This document shows, one piece after another, positions 55,633 through 64,000 of a DNA stretch of 64,000 bases. Source of the stretch: Allodiplogaster sudhausi (taxonomy: Eukaryota; Nematoda; Chromadorea; Rhabditida; Diplogasteridae); NCBI GenBank assembly GCA_945643635.1, contig CALZFC010000018.1:2115001-2179000 (forward strand), given 5' to 3'. The position numbers and the translations under genes are program-made. The notes under the pieces are model-generated. The model ran no database searches. It saw nothing but the letters and a program-made list of their open reading frames with translations, and was not told the origin of the DNA. Every line of letters begins with the position of its first letter. The stretch's first letter is position 1.

Positions 55633-58604
55633 CTAGTGGAAGATGAAACCGTGGAACTCTTTGGTTGTAGCAATTTGGCAGATCTTCTTTTTACTAGAGG
55701 AATTGCAATCTACTACGACTGGCAGAAACCTGTATGCGATTTACTTTGAGTACCATCAGGTGTCGAAAGGAAACAACGTTTAAAAAAATAAGTGCTTAAG
55801 CCGGACGAAGCTTTGAATTCATTCGTCTGCGAATCTCATTTGCATGAATTGTTAGTTGGTTGGGACGCCCAACGATTCAGACATGCAGTACTTAAGGTAG
55901 ACTTTCAATGCAGTTTTATGCACATACTCATGAGCTCTCAGTCATACTCATTTAGAAAAAAACCTACAGCTGCAGTGCCCTTAATGGTCATAGAAAGGCA
56001 AAGACAGTTCCCCATTCATCGTCTGTGGATCGAAGAGATAGTTTGCGTTTACTTCAGAAGGCGAAAACACACATTTGGCCGGGATCACGTATATTTAATA
56101 TACATATAATAATTTTAAATTAGGTATAGCTAAATGTCTTTAAGGCTGGTGCACTGTTCATATGGAAGAAATGCGTTCCGACACTCCATTTGCCTCACAG
56201 GTAAAGCACTGAAGCGTCGCCTTTCACTAGTACGGAGCTATCTGCGTTCTGACTATCGTGTGCATGTTACTCTACAGTCAAAGTACGACAATGTAAATGA
56301 GGAAGCATTAATTTCTTTCATTCTATTCTTAAACTGTGCTTCTCACTGCGCGACACATGCTTTGAGTGATCCAAAGCATTCGGAATTTCAATCATCTTGC
56401 GACCATAGTCATGTCGTTGAATGCGAAAGGTGACTTTTTCATACGCTTGGAATGGTAGGTTATTACAGTTTAGACAATTTTCAGCTGCGCTGAGGTGGAA
56501 ACGATTCGGTCTTTTGTTCTGGAGAGTATTTCAATATTTGCAAATGAGATGCCGTTAGTCATGTTATTCTAAATTAAATGGGTGAATTTATCATTATTTT
56601 ATGTTTAGGAATGATGGAAAAGACACCTTGGAATATGCAAAAATATACTGGAACAATATTCAACTATTCCGTAATCACGTCGTGCGTTCTGCTCACTCGG
56701 CACTCATTAAAGCGGAAATTGTACATAACCTTACAAGCAAGAGTGCACTTGTTACCTGTGACTGGGCTCAGAAGTACCTGGCACGGTTTAGTCGAGAGGT
56801 ACAGTCGGCCTACTTCGGGAAGAAGGTATGTTATGGCTGTCGTTGTACATCTGATATTCAAAAATTTTAAAGGGAATCTCGTGGCATATCATCCACTCAC
56901 TATCAGTTGATGCGGATGTCTTCAGACAGCATACGTTCTTCTTTATCTTCGAAGAGACAATTAAGCAGGTATGCATACACATTCATGGATGTATGTTATC
57001 AAATTCTATGATCTCTTAGTACGAAATATTTTACAAATAAATGAAACCAACACATAGTAATTATTAAATACTTCTAAATTGTCTGATGCAGGACTCGGCG
57101 GCTGTTGCAGCCACTCTTTCTTACGCACTACAGCAGCTACGATGTGAAGGAATTGAGACCGTGACGTTGCGAAGTGATTGTGTAGGTACTGACTAAGTAT
57201 CTTTTTCATTATGTTATGTTATTATTTTAAAGGGTGTTATCGAAGCGCTGGCCTAATGGCGTTCTTAAATGAGCACAATAAGAAAAACGATGTCGCTATT
57301 GTCAAGGACTACTCATTTTCCGAGCCTCAATGTGGCAAAGACGCTTGTGACAGAATGGCTGCTCAGGTTCTTATTCAACAAATCGTAAGACCTATCAAAA
57401 GTGGATATAATTACTTCCTTAAGTGACTAAACAAAAAACTGCAGGCGAAGCGAAAGGCGGTCGAGCGTTGCGACGCCGGATACGATGTGGCAACGCCTCT
57501 TCAACTTGTAGAGGCCATTCTATCCGGCACTCCACTTTCTGGAACGTCGGTTATCTTATGCGGACTTCGCACGTCTGTCACCAAGGCCAGCTCAATTGAT
57601 GGAATCTCCAAGCTGTCCCACGTCACTTTCGAGAAGGACGCTCTACGAGTATACAAGCATTTCGCCATCGGGGAGGGGCGGGTTGATGATGTTTCCCGCT
57701 TGAACCCAGTCGACTCCACTCTCCAACTGATACGCGAAGGCGGTTTCACTGCAGGGGATGATGCATTCGGGGGTGGGAAAAGTTCTCGTTCACCTGCCGC
57801 CCGGTCCCCAGCTACTGATGCCCCAATATTCCGATGCCGAGCAGAATTCTGCTCAAGAGAATTCACCAACTACACCGATTTCGAACGACACGAGCTTCTC
57901 GAAGACCATCATCCAGTATTAGAGCGAGAAACCCTAACCGATTACGTTCTCTCCCAGTTCGCTGCACGTGCTGAAACGGTCGGAGCACTCCAAGCCACCT
58001 CAGCATTTGATATTCTATCGGGAACAGCAGAAGAGGTGGAAGTGGAACAGTTGGAACGTGGATTTGCCCTGAAGTCCGGCAACCGTCCGGCGATTGACCC
58101 CGAAGCAAAGACCTTCATCATGGTACTTGCTTTTAATTATTCGTGTCATCACTAATTAGTATTTGTGAAATTAATAATTATCGTCTATATTTTTAATAAT
58201 TAAGAAATCCGCAATCAGCTTGGAATTAAATATGGTTAACAAAGGTGGAATCTTTAGGCAGAGACCGAGCAATGTTGGAAGGCGCACACGAGAGCTGACG
58301 CTGCAAGAATTGTGAAACAGATGACGGCTTCCACAGTAAACCATCGTCCCAAATTCCGCCCGGGACAAATCCCGACAACGCAACAAGCACACGGAGTCGT
58401 TGTCCGCCATCTGCGACTCCTACAGGATCAGCCAGATCAAAAAAGGAGCTGCAGCCTGACAACTGTTGAAGAATCTGATTCGGAGAACGAAGATGCTGCT
58501 ATGGCACAAGAAGAGGAGATCTTCGAGAAGATTGATCAGATGAAACATGACTTGTTCGTAGACGATAATGAGTCAGATGTTCCCGTCAAAAAGATTCGTA
58601 GATA
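55633..58604 (+). CDS. Transposase-like protein of the long-TIR element
   Basis: Multi-exon gene filling the element. Exon pieces: about 55633-55732 (VEDETVELFGCSNLADLLF), 55801-55896 (SFVCESHLHELLVGW, a Cys/His motif), about 56200-56429 (VRSYLRSDYRVHV, CASHCATHALSDPKHSEFQS), about 56486-56560, 56609-56825 (LVTCDWAQKYLARFSREVQS ending FGKK), 56870-56969 (GISWHIIHSLS), about 57091-57230 (SDC at its end), 57231-57385 (CYRSAG, YSFSEPQCGKDACDRMAAQ), 57444-58121 (a C2H2-type finger CRAEFCSREFTNYTDFERH then ELLEDH) and 58256-58604 (acidic, ending VPVKKIRR). I recall the same run of motifs (CDWAxK, FGK-GISWH, SDxxGCY, FSxPQ-GK-xCDR) from unnamed invertebrate proteins. A DDE-type catalytic triad (D of CDW, D of SDC, E of SEPQ) is my inference. 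The 5' exon and the ATG are unsure. Confidence 0.75.
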
Positions 58605-58683
58605 AATGTTATTACCATTCATTTGTGTTTGATATCATACACATTTATGTCTTTTAACTAATGGTTACTTATTGTTATTAAAT

Positions 58684-59346
58684 TAATGCTGAAAACGTTC
58701 AGTATCAGTTTGCCAATTAAAATCAGAATCATGATTTATATACAAGAAAACAATACAAGAAGTCTAAAAGTAGCCTCCTCGCGTCTGAATGCGAGACTGC
58801 GCGGCCAGAATGGCCGATGCGACCTCGGACGTGCGGTTTTGCATTGCCGCACCTAGTTAATCGATTGGGAAACTCCAGCGCATCCTAAGTTTCTAAAACC
58901 CAATAGTTCATTCGAAAGCTCTTTTCATGCTCTATCCAGCTGTAAAGTTTGGTTGGTAGAAAATGAGGAACGCGATGTCTGCGCCCCATCAAACTTGAAA
59001 GTCTATAAAAAATTCAAAGTTGAAGATTTTCACGTTTTTCTTTTTTGATTGTTTAGAGCAACATCTTGGCTAATAAAATGCAAATTTTCATTTCGATATC
59101 TCAAAAACGTGCGGCGCAGTGACCTCAGACATGCATCCAACTCGCCTCACTGCGCGGCGAGCCTAATAATTCAAGCCCTCATAGCAAGCGAAAGAGACAT
59201 TTTCTGATGACAAGACCACTTCCAATCGATTCCTTATACCAGAAAATACCTATAAGGAACTTTTGAACGAAATCCAAGCCGGTAGATTTTGGCCGGGTCC
59301 CCGGGTAGATTGATTCTATATGATTCTCTCGCAAATCGCGTCATAT
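58684..59346 (-). repeat. Right terminal inverted repeat
   Basis: About 663 bp, the inverse of 54415-55053. The longer size comes from small insertions near both ends (for example GGTAGATTGATTCTATATGA at about 59303). Confidence 0.95.
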
Positions 59347-59751
59347 TAGTTCTCGTATGAAATCTTCGAGAACAGACACAAAACCTTTCTTGGCCAAAAT
59401 GAAGCATTCGCAGACAAAATAGGATGTAAAATACAATCTAATAGTTGATTCGTCTTTCAGAATATGTATGTATTTCCACTGGAAACAGCTGAACCTATTC
59501 TTAGCATTTAAACTTCGGGATAATGCAAAACATGTTTATCAGTTCAGTGTGTCTTGTCTCTTTATTTGTTTCAGATATCTCAATGACGTGTTAAACATAA
59601 CTACTATTAAAAAGCTCACAAAAATCGCGTGAACAATTCGCGGCGTCTTCATTACACATTGTACCTGTAAGCATCCGACACCCGCACGACGGATGAAGAG
59701 TGCGCCTCCCTAAAGAAACCAAAAAAATACATTAATTGACATGTCTCATAG
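59347..59751. other. Spacer between transposon and retrotransposon
   Basis: AT-rich; no exon or repeat recognised. Confidence 0.5.
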
Positions 59752-60617
59752 ATGCTAATGTTTCTACTATATGTTAATGACCTTCCTGAGTGTCTCCCAA
59801 TAGGTTCCTTCTGTTCACTCTATGCTGACGATGCCAAAGTATTTACAATTGCAGACACGGTTCTCCTTCAGCGCGCTCTCGACTGCGTGGCCGACTGGTC
59901 AACGCGCTGGAGACTTCGGATCAATCTGAAGAAGACCATGTTCATGCCTGTCGGCCCTGCCCATCCCCCATTCCAGCCTTCTCTCCACTCCTTCCCGGTT
60001 CCAACCACTCATTATTATCGTGATCTGGGAGTTCATATATGTAGTGACCTCTCATTTGATAGTCATATTGACTCCATTTGTAAAAAGGCTACACGAGTAT
60101 CATTTCATATTTTGCGAAATTTTCGGTCATGTAATATCAAATTTCTAACTCGTCTGTATGTAATCTATGTTCGACCCTTGCTCGAGTTTTGCATGGAAGT
60201 ATGGTCCCCCACCATTTATATCTTATTAAGCAGATCGAGAATGTTCAAAGGCGCTTTACTATACTTGCATTTGCTAGATGCGGACTATCTCTCTCTTATT
60301 CTGAATGCCTCGATTACGTGCAACTAGAACCATTATCGGTTCGCCGGAAGATCAATGATCTTCTTGTCGCCCTTAAGATTTTTAAGGGAATTTATGGTAT
60401 TAAGGCCGATCAAATCTTTTGTTTTCCTCGCTCAAATATCACACGTGGGCATCGCTTTAAATTGTGTAAATTTAACTTCCGTAGTAGTACTTATATGAAC
60501 TTTTTCTCGAACCGAATAGTTGACAAATGGAATCAGCTTCCCGATGATTTATTTTCCCTTGCCCTGCCCAGCGCCCGTGCCCACATTAGGAGATGTGTAT
60601 TATCTCTAAATCAATAG
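59752..60617 (+). mobile_element. 5'-truncated non-LTR retrotransposon (reverse transcriptase 3' part)
   Basis: Starts inside the RT domain at MFLLYVNDLP and keeps the catalytic box YADDAKVF, then DWSTRWRLRINLKKT and the C-terminal RT region (YYRDLGVHICSDLSFDSHI, YVRPLLEF). The frame breaks at about 60205-60220 in a C run and continues as LYLIKQIENVQRRFT, ending NRIVDKWNQLPDDLF with a stop at 60617. Sequence type is that of CR1/Jockey-like LINEs. The endonuclease and most of RT are missing, so this is a dead insertion. Confidence 0.9.
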
Positions 60618-60915
60618 TTCTACTTTATTTTTACATTAGTTGCTTTCATTTTTGTTTTCTGTCTTTGTTTTCTCTAATGTGCCTTAAGCACGAATTGGCC
60701 ACCCCGTTGTGTGCCTCTTATTTATCTGATTGAGTTATTTATACCTCTCTCGCCCTATTACTCTTAATATGCAAGCCAGATAAACAATATACATATATAT
60801 ATGCAGGTTGCAGACAGTTTTATATGCATGCAGCTAACTTTACTTTCTCTTACTCTTATAAAGAATGGAGATAAAGAATGTCCAGAGAAATTAGTCGTAA
60901 TGTCTAAAGTATATC
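60618..60915. other. Retroelement 3' region and spacer
   Basis: AT-rich, probably the LINE 3' UTR, ending with an AT dinucleotide run near 60790-60803. No gene. Confidence 0.5.
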
Positions 60916-61216
60916 TTACAATGTTTGAGAGGGCGAGACGATCGAAGAGGGGCCGCGAAGCAGCAGAAGCACCCTCTTACGAATTCCACGGTTGCAGAAG
61001 AACATGAACAAACCAGGCGTCAGCACTTTAAGGTCCACAATCCAAATAGCCAACTGTAACATTTATTTTCTTATGCATTATATGCAAATAGATACAAATG
61101 TATATTTAGTTTAGCAACTTTAAAAATGTAAGATAAATAGTTAATTAAAGACATACAATAAACGAAAACTGTTTAATCGCTAATCGGGTGCTGAAGGAAT
61201 TCAAGGCGATCGTTGG

Positions 61217-61311
61217 CATGGAAGAGGGCGATCGGTGTACACCGGCGATCTCGTCGAAATTGCGCGAAAATCGACGAAATCGACGGTGCCCACCGATCAC
61301 CCACTTCCATG
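61217..61311. other. 95-bp imperfect foldback in a GPCR intron
   Basis: The left arm CATGGAAGAGGGCGATCGGT and the right arm ending ACCGATCACCCACTTCCATG are inverse copies; pairing continues inward through GCGATCTCGTCGAAA / inverse to a 2-4 nt loop, with roughly 8-9 mismatches in 46 pairs. No target duplication seen. Confidence 0.75.
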
Positions 61312-61467
61312 TGAAAGATCCCCGTGCATTCCATTAGCGCATTGGCCCGATAAACAGATTTTTGAATAGACTGAGAGATTGATCATACCGCGTAAATGAA
61401 GAAATTCCCGTCATCTGACTGTGGAGGACTGAGCCACAGAAACAGCTCAAGTGAATATTTTTAATTT

Positions 61468-61500
61468 TCGCTTCTCGTCCTTTTGGCTAAGATCAAAGTC
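61468..61500 (+). ncRNA. Truncated U2 snRNA-like fragment
   Basis: Reads TTCGCTTCTCGTCCTTTTGG then CTAAGATCAAAGT, close to the first 33 nt of U2 snRNA, and then departs from U2 before the branch-site recognition sequence GTAGTA. Too short to be a working gene; probably a copied 5' fragment. Confidence 0.7.
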
Positions 61501-62264
61501 TAAATTTTGGTAAGATCATGTTATTTTCTGATGGTAGTAATTAGATACATACCTGCATAACAGTCATCAACACGCCCGCAATGCATATGGTGGCACCGAA
61601 ATAGACGAGCCTCCACTCCGCGCCTTTTGCTGCTTCGCTCACATGGATGCGCATCCAAACGAAGAGGAAACTGTAGATGAGAATGCAGACGACGCTTGGA
61701 CCGACTATTACGAACACAGAGAATGTCACAATTTCTATCTGAAATGAAAAGAGGAATAGGGAACAACTGTGCTTGTTTCTTTTACATTTCTTACTCTCCC
61801 ATTACTTTTTCATCATTATCTTTATCTTTTCAATTCAATCTCTTAACTGATTACTTCCCTACGGGCTGTAAAGAAAATGGATGTGCGATGTTCTCAAGCA
61901 CTGTATGTATGTATATACAGGGTAAGATGAACGATTGAAGGCAGGATAAAATTGGTTTCATTGATCACATGGAACATTTCACAGCGAAATTTTACTAAAG
62001 AGTTCTTTAAGATAGTTTTTAAATTGTTTATCTTAAATAATATGAATGGTATGAGATTACCGGTGCTTCATTGTCTGGATAGCCGGGGCTAGCGAAGTAC
62101 AGTGTGACGTTCTCTGTGATGGTAGTAAATGTAATATGAGCATAACCTGAAGGCCTCATGAAGAGCGGCCACGTCACTGCCAAGGCTCCGAGCAGAATTC
62201 AGAGAATGCAGAAGGGAAGCAGATGTCGCCATATCTAAGGAGAGCGAGGAGGTGGACTGGGATA

Positions 62265-62267
62265 GAA

Positions 62268-62311
<44 letters not shown>
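62265..62311 (+). repeat. (GA)n tract in a GPCR intron
   Basis: GA tract just upstream in sense of the exon starting near 62237; CT on the sense strand. Confidence 0.9.
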
Positions 62312-62315
<4 letters not shown>

Positions 62316-62703
62316 AGAAAAGAGGAGTGTTACAGGTGGAGGGAAGAAGGCGAGGAAGCAAAATTCTGGTATGCATATTTTCAGCAAGACGATAATTTCG
62401 ATCTTTGAGTGAAATGAGTGAGGAGAGAGAGAGAATGGGCGGGGAAGCCATGAGAGCAGCACAAAAGATTTAGTTTTACCCTTTTATGATGAATTGGAAA
62501 TACAATGGCCGTCAGGCGATTCAGTCCAATCGAAATGTTGACATACTCATGATATACTAGGCAGAAATTAGATACTCTGCAAAATGAAGAAATGGTAAAT
62601 AAATGTAATAACCTCATTGTGAGAAATTTTTTATAAAATTTTTGCATATATTGGTATCCACTTACTTGTATATTATAATAAAGCCTTCTTTGAGTCGATC
62701 ACT

Positions 62704-63533
62704 TGTAATGATGTGATGAAATTAATTTTGCAATCTTAGGAATTTTGCTTCTTGTTTTTCATTGATCACAAATATTTTTCCTGCACATTTTAGAACAAAT
62801 TAAATATTATATATAAATCAAGGTCTCGAGGGTGATTGAACATCCGATTTGTGAATTATGCAGGCAATATCAAAGGAGATCTTGCATGAATACACTGCAT
62901 ATGTACGTTAGAAAATAATGCATGTTGAATGCGAAGAAATTTACGTCGTTCTTTTATAGAATAAGTGTTGATCTATGTATGCATATACATATGTATGTAT
63001 ATGTACGTAAGTACATGTGCTGCAGACATACCTTTAAAAATAACTGTTGTACAGTGATGTACCGCCAAAGTGGCCGATTTGTACCGCAGCGCGCGCAATG
63101 TTCCAAATGGAATGCAAGAAATATCTCGGCGTACAAACCACCAAATAAAGAGATCTATACCTTTTTCGAATCCCCATTCTCTTCCACACACAGCACAAAA
63201 TGTCTTAAAATGTACATTTTCAACTTTATTTCATAAAATAAATCAAGTGGAAAATGCAGTAGAAAGTGGCATTTGAGTTTACACTACCACACTTAACACC
63301 GAAATACACCAAATAAACGACACTTCGGCATCATAAAAACCAAGCAGCATTTTCGAAATGATTGCTTGTATTTTGCTAGTTCCGTCGTTGTTTTTGGGGT
63401 TTCTTCCGACTAGTTAGGATGATTACGTGATATAGCAACCAGTATCACCCGGAATGTTGGAATGTTTGGAACCATCTCCGAGGAAGTGCTAAACTTGTCG
63501 AGTTGTTTTTTTATCCGTTGTCGCGCAACAACC
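62704..63533. other. Spacer upstream of the GPCR
   Basis: AT-rich with a TATG/CATA-rich patch at about 62978-63020. Exons for TM1-TM2 of the GPCR would be expected here but none is convincing. Confidence 0.45.
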
Positions 63534-63675
63534 ATGCTTGATCCTTCAAGTATGTGAAGTGCATTCTATTTCCATTCAATTTAGCCTTCAAGCAGCTGCA
63601 TCGACGCCTCTCCCTCTCCGCTTTGTGTGCTTGGGAAGCGCGGCACAACTTCCAGGAGGATTCGCGCTTCTCACG
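63534..63675 (+). CDS. Probable first two exons of a gene running off the right edge
   Basis: ATG CTT GAT CCT TCA A (63534-63549) is followed by a GTATGTG donor, a 43-bp intron and an exon 63593-63675 reading AASTPLPLRFVCLGSAAQLP then GGFALLT with a GTTAGC donor, in phase. A GC-rich patch in an AT-rich setting supports coding. The family is not identifiable from about 33 residues. The next exon lies beyond the window; 63676-64000 is intron-like with a 14-base C run at 63898-63911. Confidence 0.4.
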
Positions 63676-64000
63676 GTTAGCTGCGTTTCATTTCATTACT
63701 TGTTGTTTTTTTCCCTTTTAAACTTCAATTGATGTTTTAAATTTTTTTGTTTCATGGTAGTTTTAAATCGCTGCAGCTTTGCTGAATGAGTGGGTAGAAG
63801 TAAATGCCTTTTGTGCTTTCTTTCAAAAGTGTATTTCTGTTTGAATAGATTTGTTTCGCCCAGTGCTGAACAAGGTCTGTGTTTGCGCCATGTTGAACCC
63901 CCCCCCCCCCCACAGCCTGCTCAGAATCGTTTGACCCTCATTTTTTCTCTGAAAAACGACACTTCTCCATTAAATGTGTGTGATTTTTTTTATCGAAAAA

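Larger units (their letters stand above)
54415..59346. mobile_element. DNA transposon, about 4.9 kb, with long terminal inverted repeats
   Basis: Left arm 54415-55053 and right arm 58684-59346 are inverted copies, nearly identical apart from a few substitutions and small indels. Outer ends read ATATGACGCGATTTGCGAGA on the left and the inverse on the right (CTCTCGCAAATCGCGTCATAT). Inner ends share GAACGTTTTC-GCATTA. A TA pair at each outer edge could be the target duplication; I see no longer one. One multi-exon gene on + fills the space between the arms. Full-length arms plus an open gene suggest a recently active, autonomous element. Confidence 0.92.
60916..62703 (-). pseudogene. Serpentine chemoreceptor-like GPCR with one in-frame stop
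   Basis: Five exons join in phase: a short one ending 62667 (SDRLKEGFIIIY), about 62490-62579 (CLVYHEYVNISIGLNRLTAI then VFPIHHKR, the end of TM3), about 62063-62237 (IWRHLLPFCIL, stop, ILLGALAVTWPLF, TM4, and an extracellular ENVTLYFASPGYPDNEAP), about 61552-61740 (VFVIVGPSVVCILIYSFLFV, TM5, then VYFGATICIAGVLMTVMQ, TM6) and 60916-61058 (LAIWIVDLKVLTPGLFMFF, TM7, NRGIRKRVLLLLRG). The NRLTAI-FP motif at the end of TM3 resembles nematode srv/srg receptors. The TGA at 62199-62201 is the only break in TM3-TM7. TM1-TM2 exons were not found upstream. Could be a pseudogene, a segregating null allele or a base error. Confidence 0.65.

Noticed and set aside
60801..61007. Plus-strand frame over 60.8-61.0 kb
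   Set aside because: The minus strand encodes the TM7 exon of the GPCR here.
63058..63110. Repeated GTACCGC words suggesting a small inverted element
   Set aside because: Only two short words, no ends or target duplication visible.

Overview
The window reads as nuclear DNA of a nematode. Genes are intron-rich (introns from about 40 bp, GT/GC donors, acceptors of TTTCAG type), and many start codons sit 1-40 bp behind a splice-acceptor-like CAG/TAG with no matching upstream donor, as expected for spliced-leader trans-splicing. Gene content agrees: a serpentine chemoreceptor-like GPCR, small secreted ShKT proteins, Thr-rich secreted proteins, and single-copy eukaryotic genes. Species cannot be fixed from the sequence. 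Long GA/CT tracts are scattered through introns and spacers. Exons below were assembled by eye from frame and splice phase; + and - refer to the given strand.

Layout. 1-3.7 kb: a broken member (+) of an unrecognised paralogous family, flanked by short direct repeats. 3.75-10.8 kb (-): complete meckelin/TMEM67 (mks-3-like). 11-12.1 kb: CT microsatellite and a hAT-type MITE. 13.2-18.2 kb (+): two tandem Thr-rich secreted-protein genes. 18.7-22.9 kb (-): three more members of the unrecognised family, all with broken frames, one carrying a 26-bp tandem repeat. 23.7-26.8 kb (-): a small single-pass membrane protein gene and ribosomal protein S9 (uS4), whose intron holds a MITE with perfect 8-bp target duplication. 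27.5-28.3 kb (+): LSM1. 31.9-33.9 kb (+): UMP-CMP kinase. 34.7-40.7 kb (-): two-domain FAD synthase (FLAD1-like). 41.6-47.6 kb (-): DCAF17-like beta-propeller protein. 49.0-52.5 kb: a convergent pair of ShKT-domain secreted genes. 52.9-53.4 kb (-): an unrecognised 3' gene part.

54.4-59.35 kb is a DNA transposon of about 4.9 kb with roughly 640-660 bp terminal inverted repeats and one multi-exon transposase-like gene, the most striking feature here. To its right are a 5'-truncated non-LTR retrotransposon (59.75-60.6 kb) and a serpentine GPCR gene (60.9-62.7 kb, -) with one in-frame stop and a U2 snRNA fragment and a 95-bp foldback in an intron. The right edge probably starts another gene (+).

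The housekeeping genes are functionally unrelated (translation, mRNA decay, nucleotide and flavin metabolism, ciliary transition zone, ubiquitin ligase adaptor). The interleaved accessory material (paralog clusters, TEs, microsatellites) looks fast-evolving.
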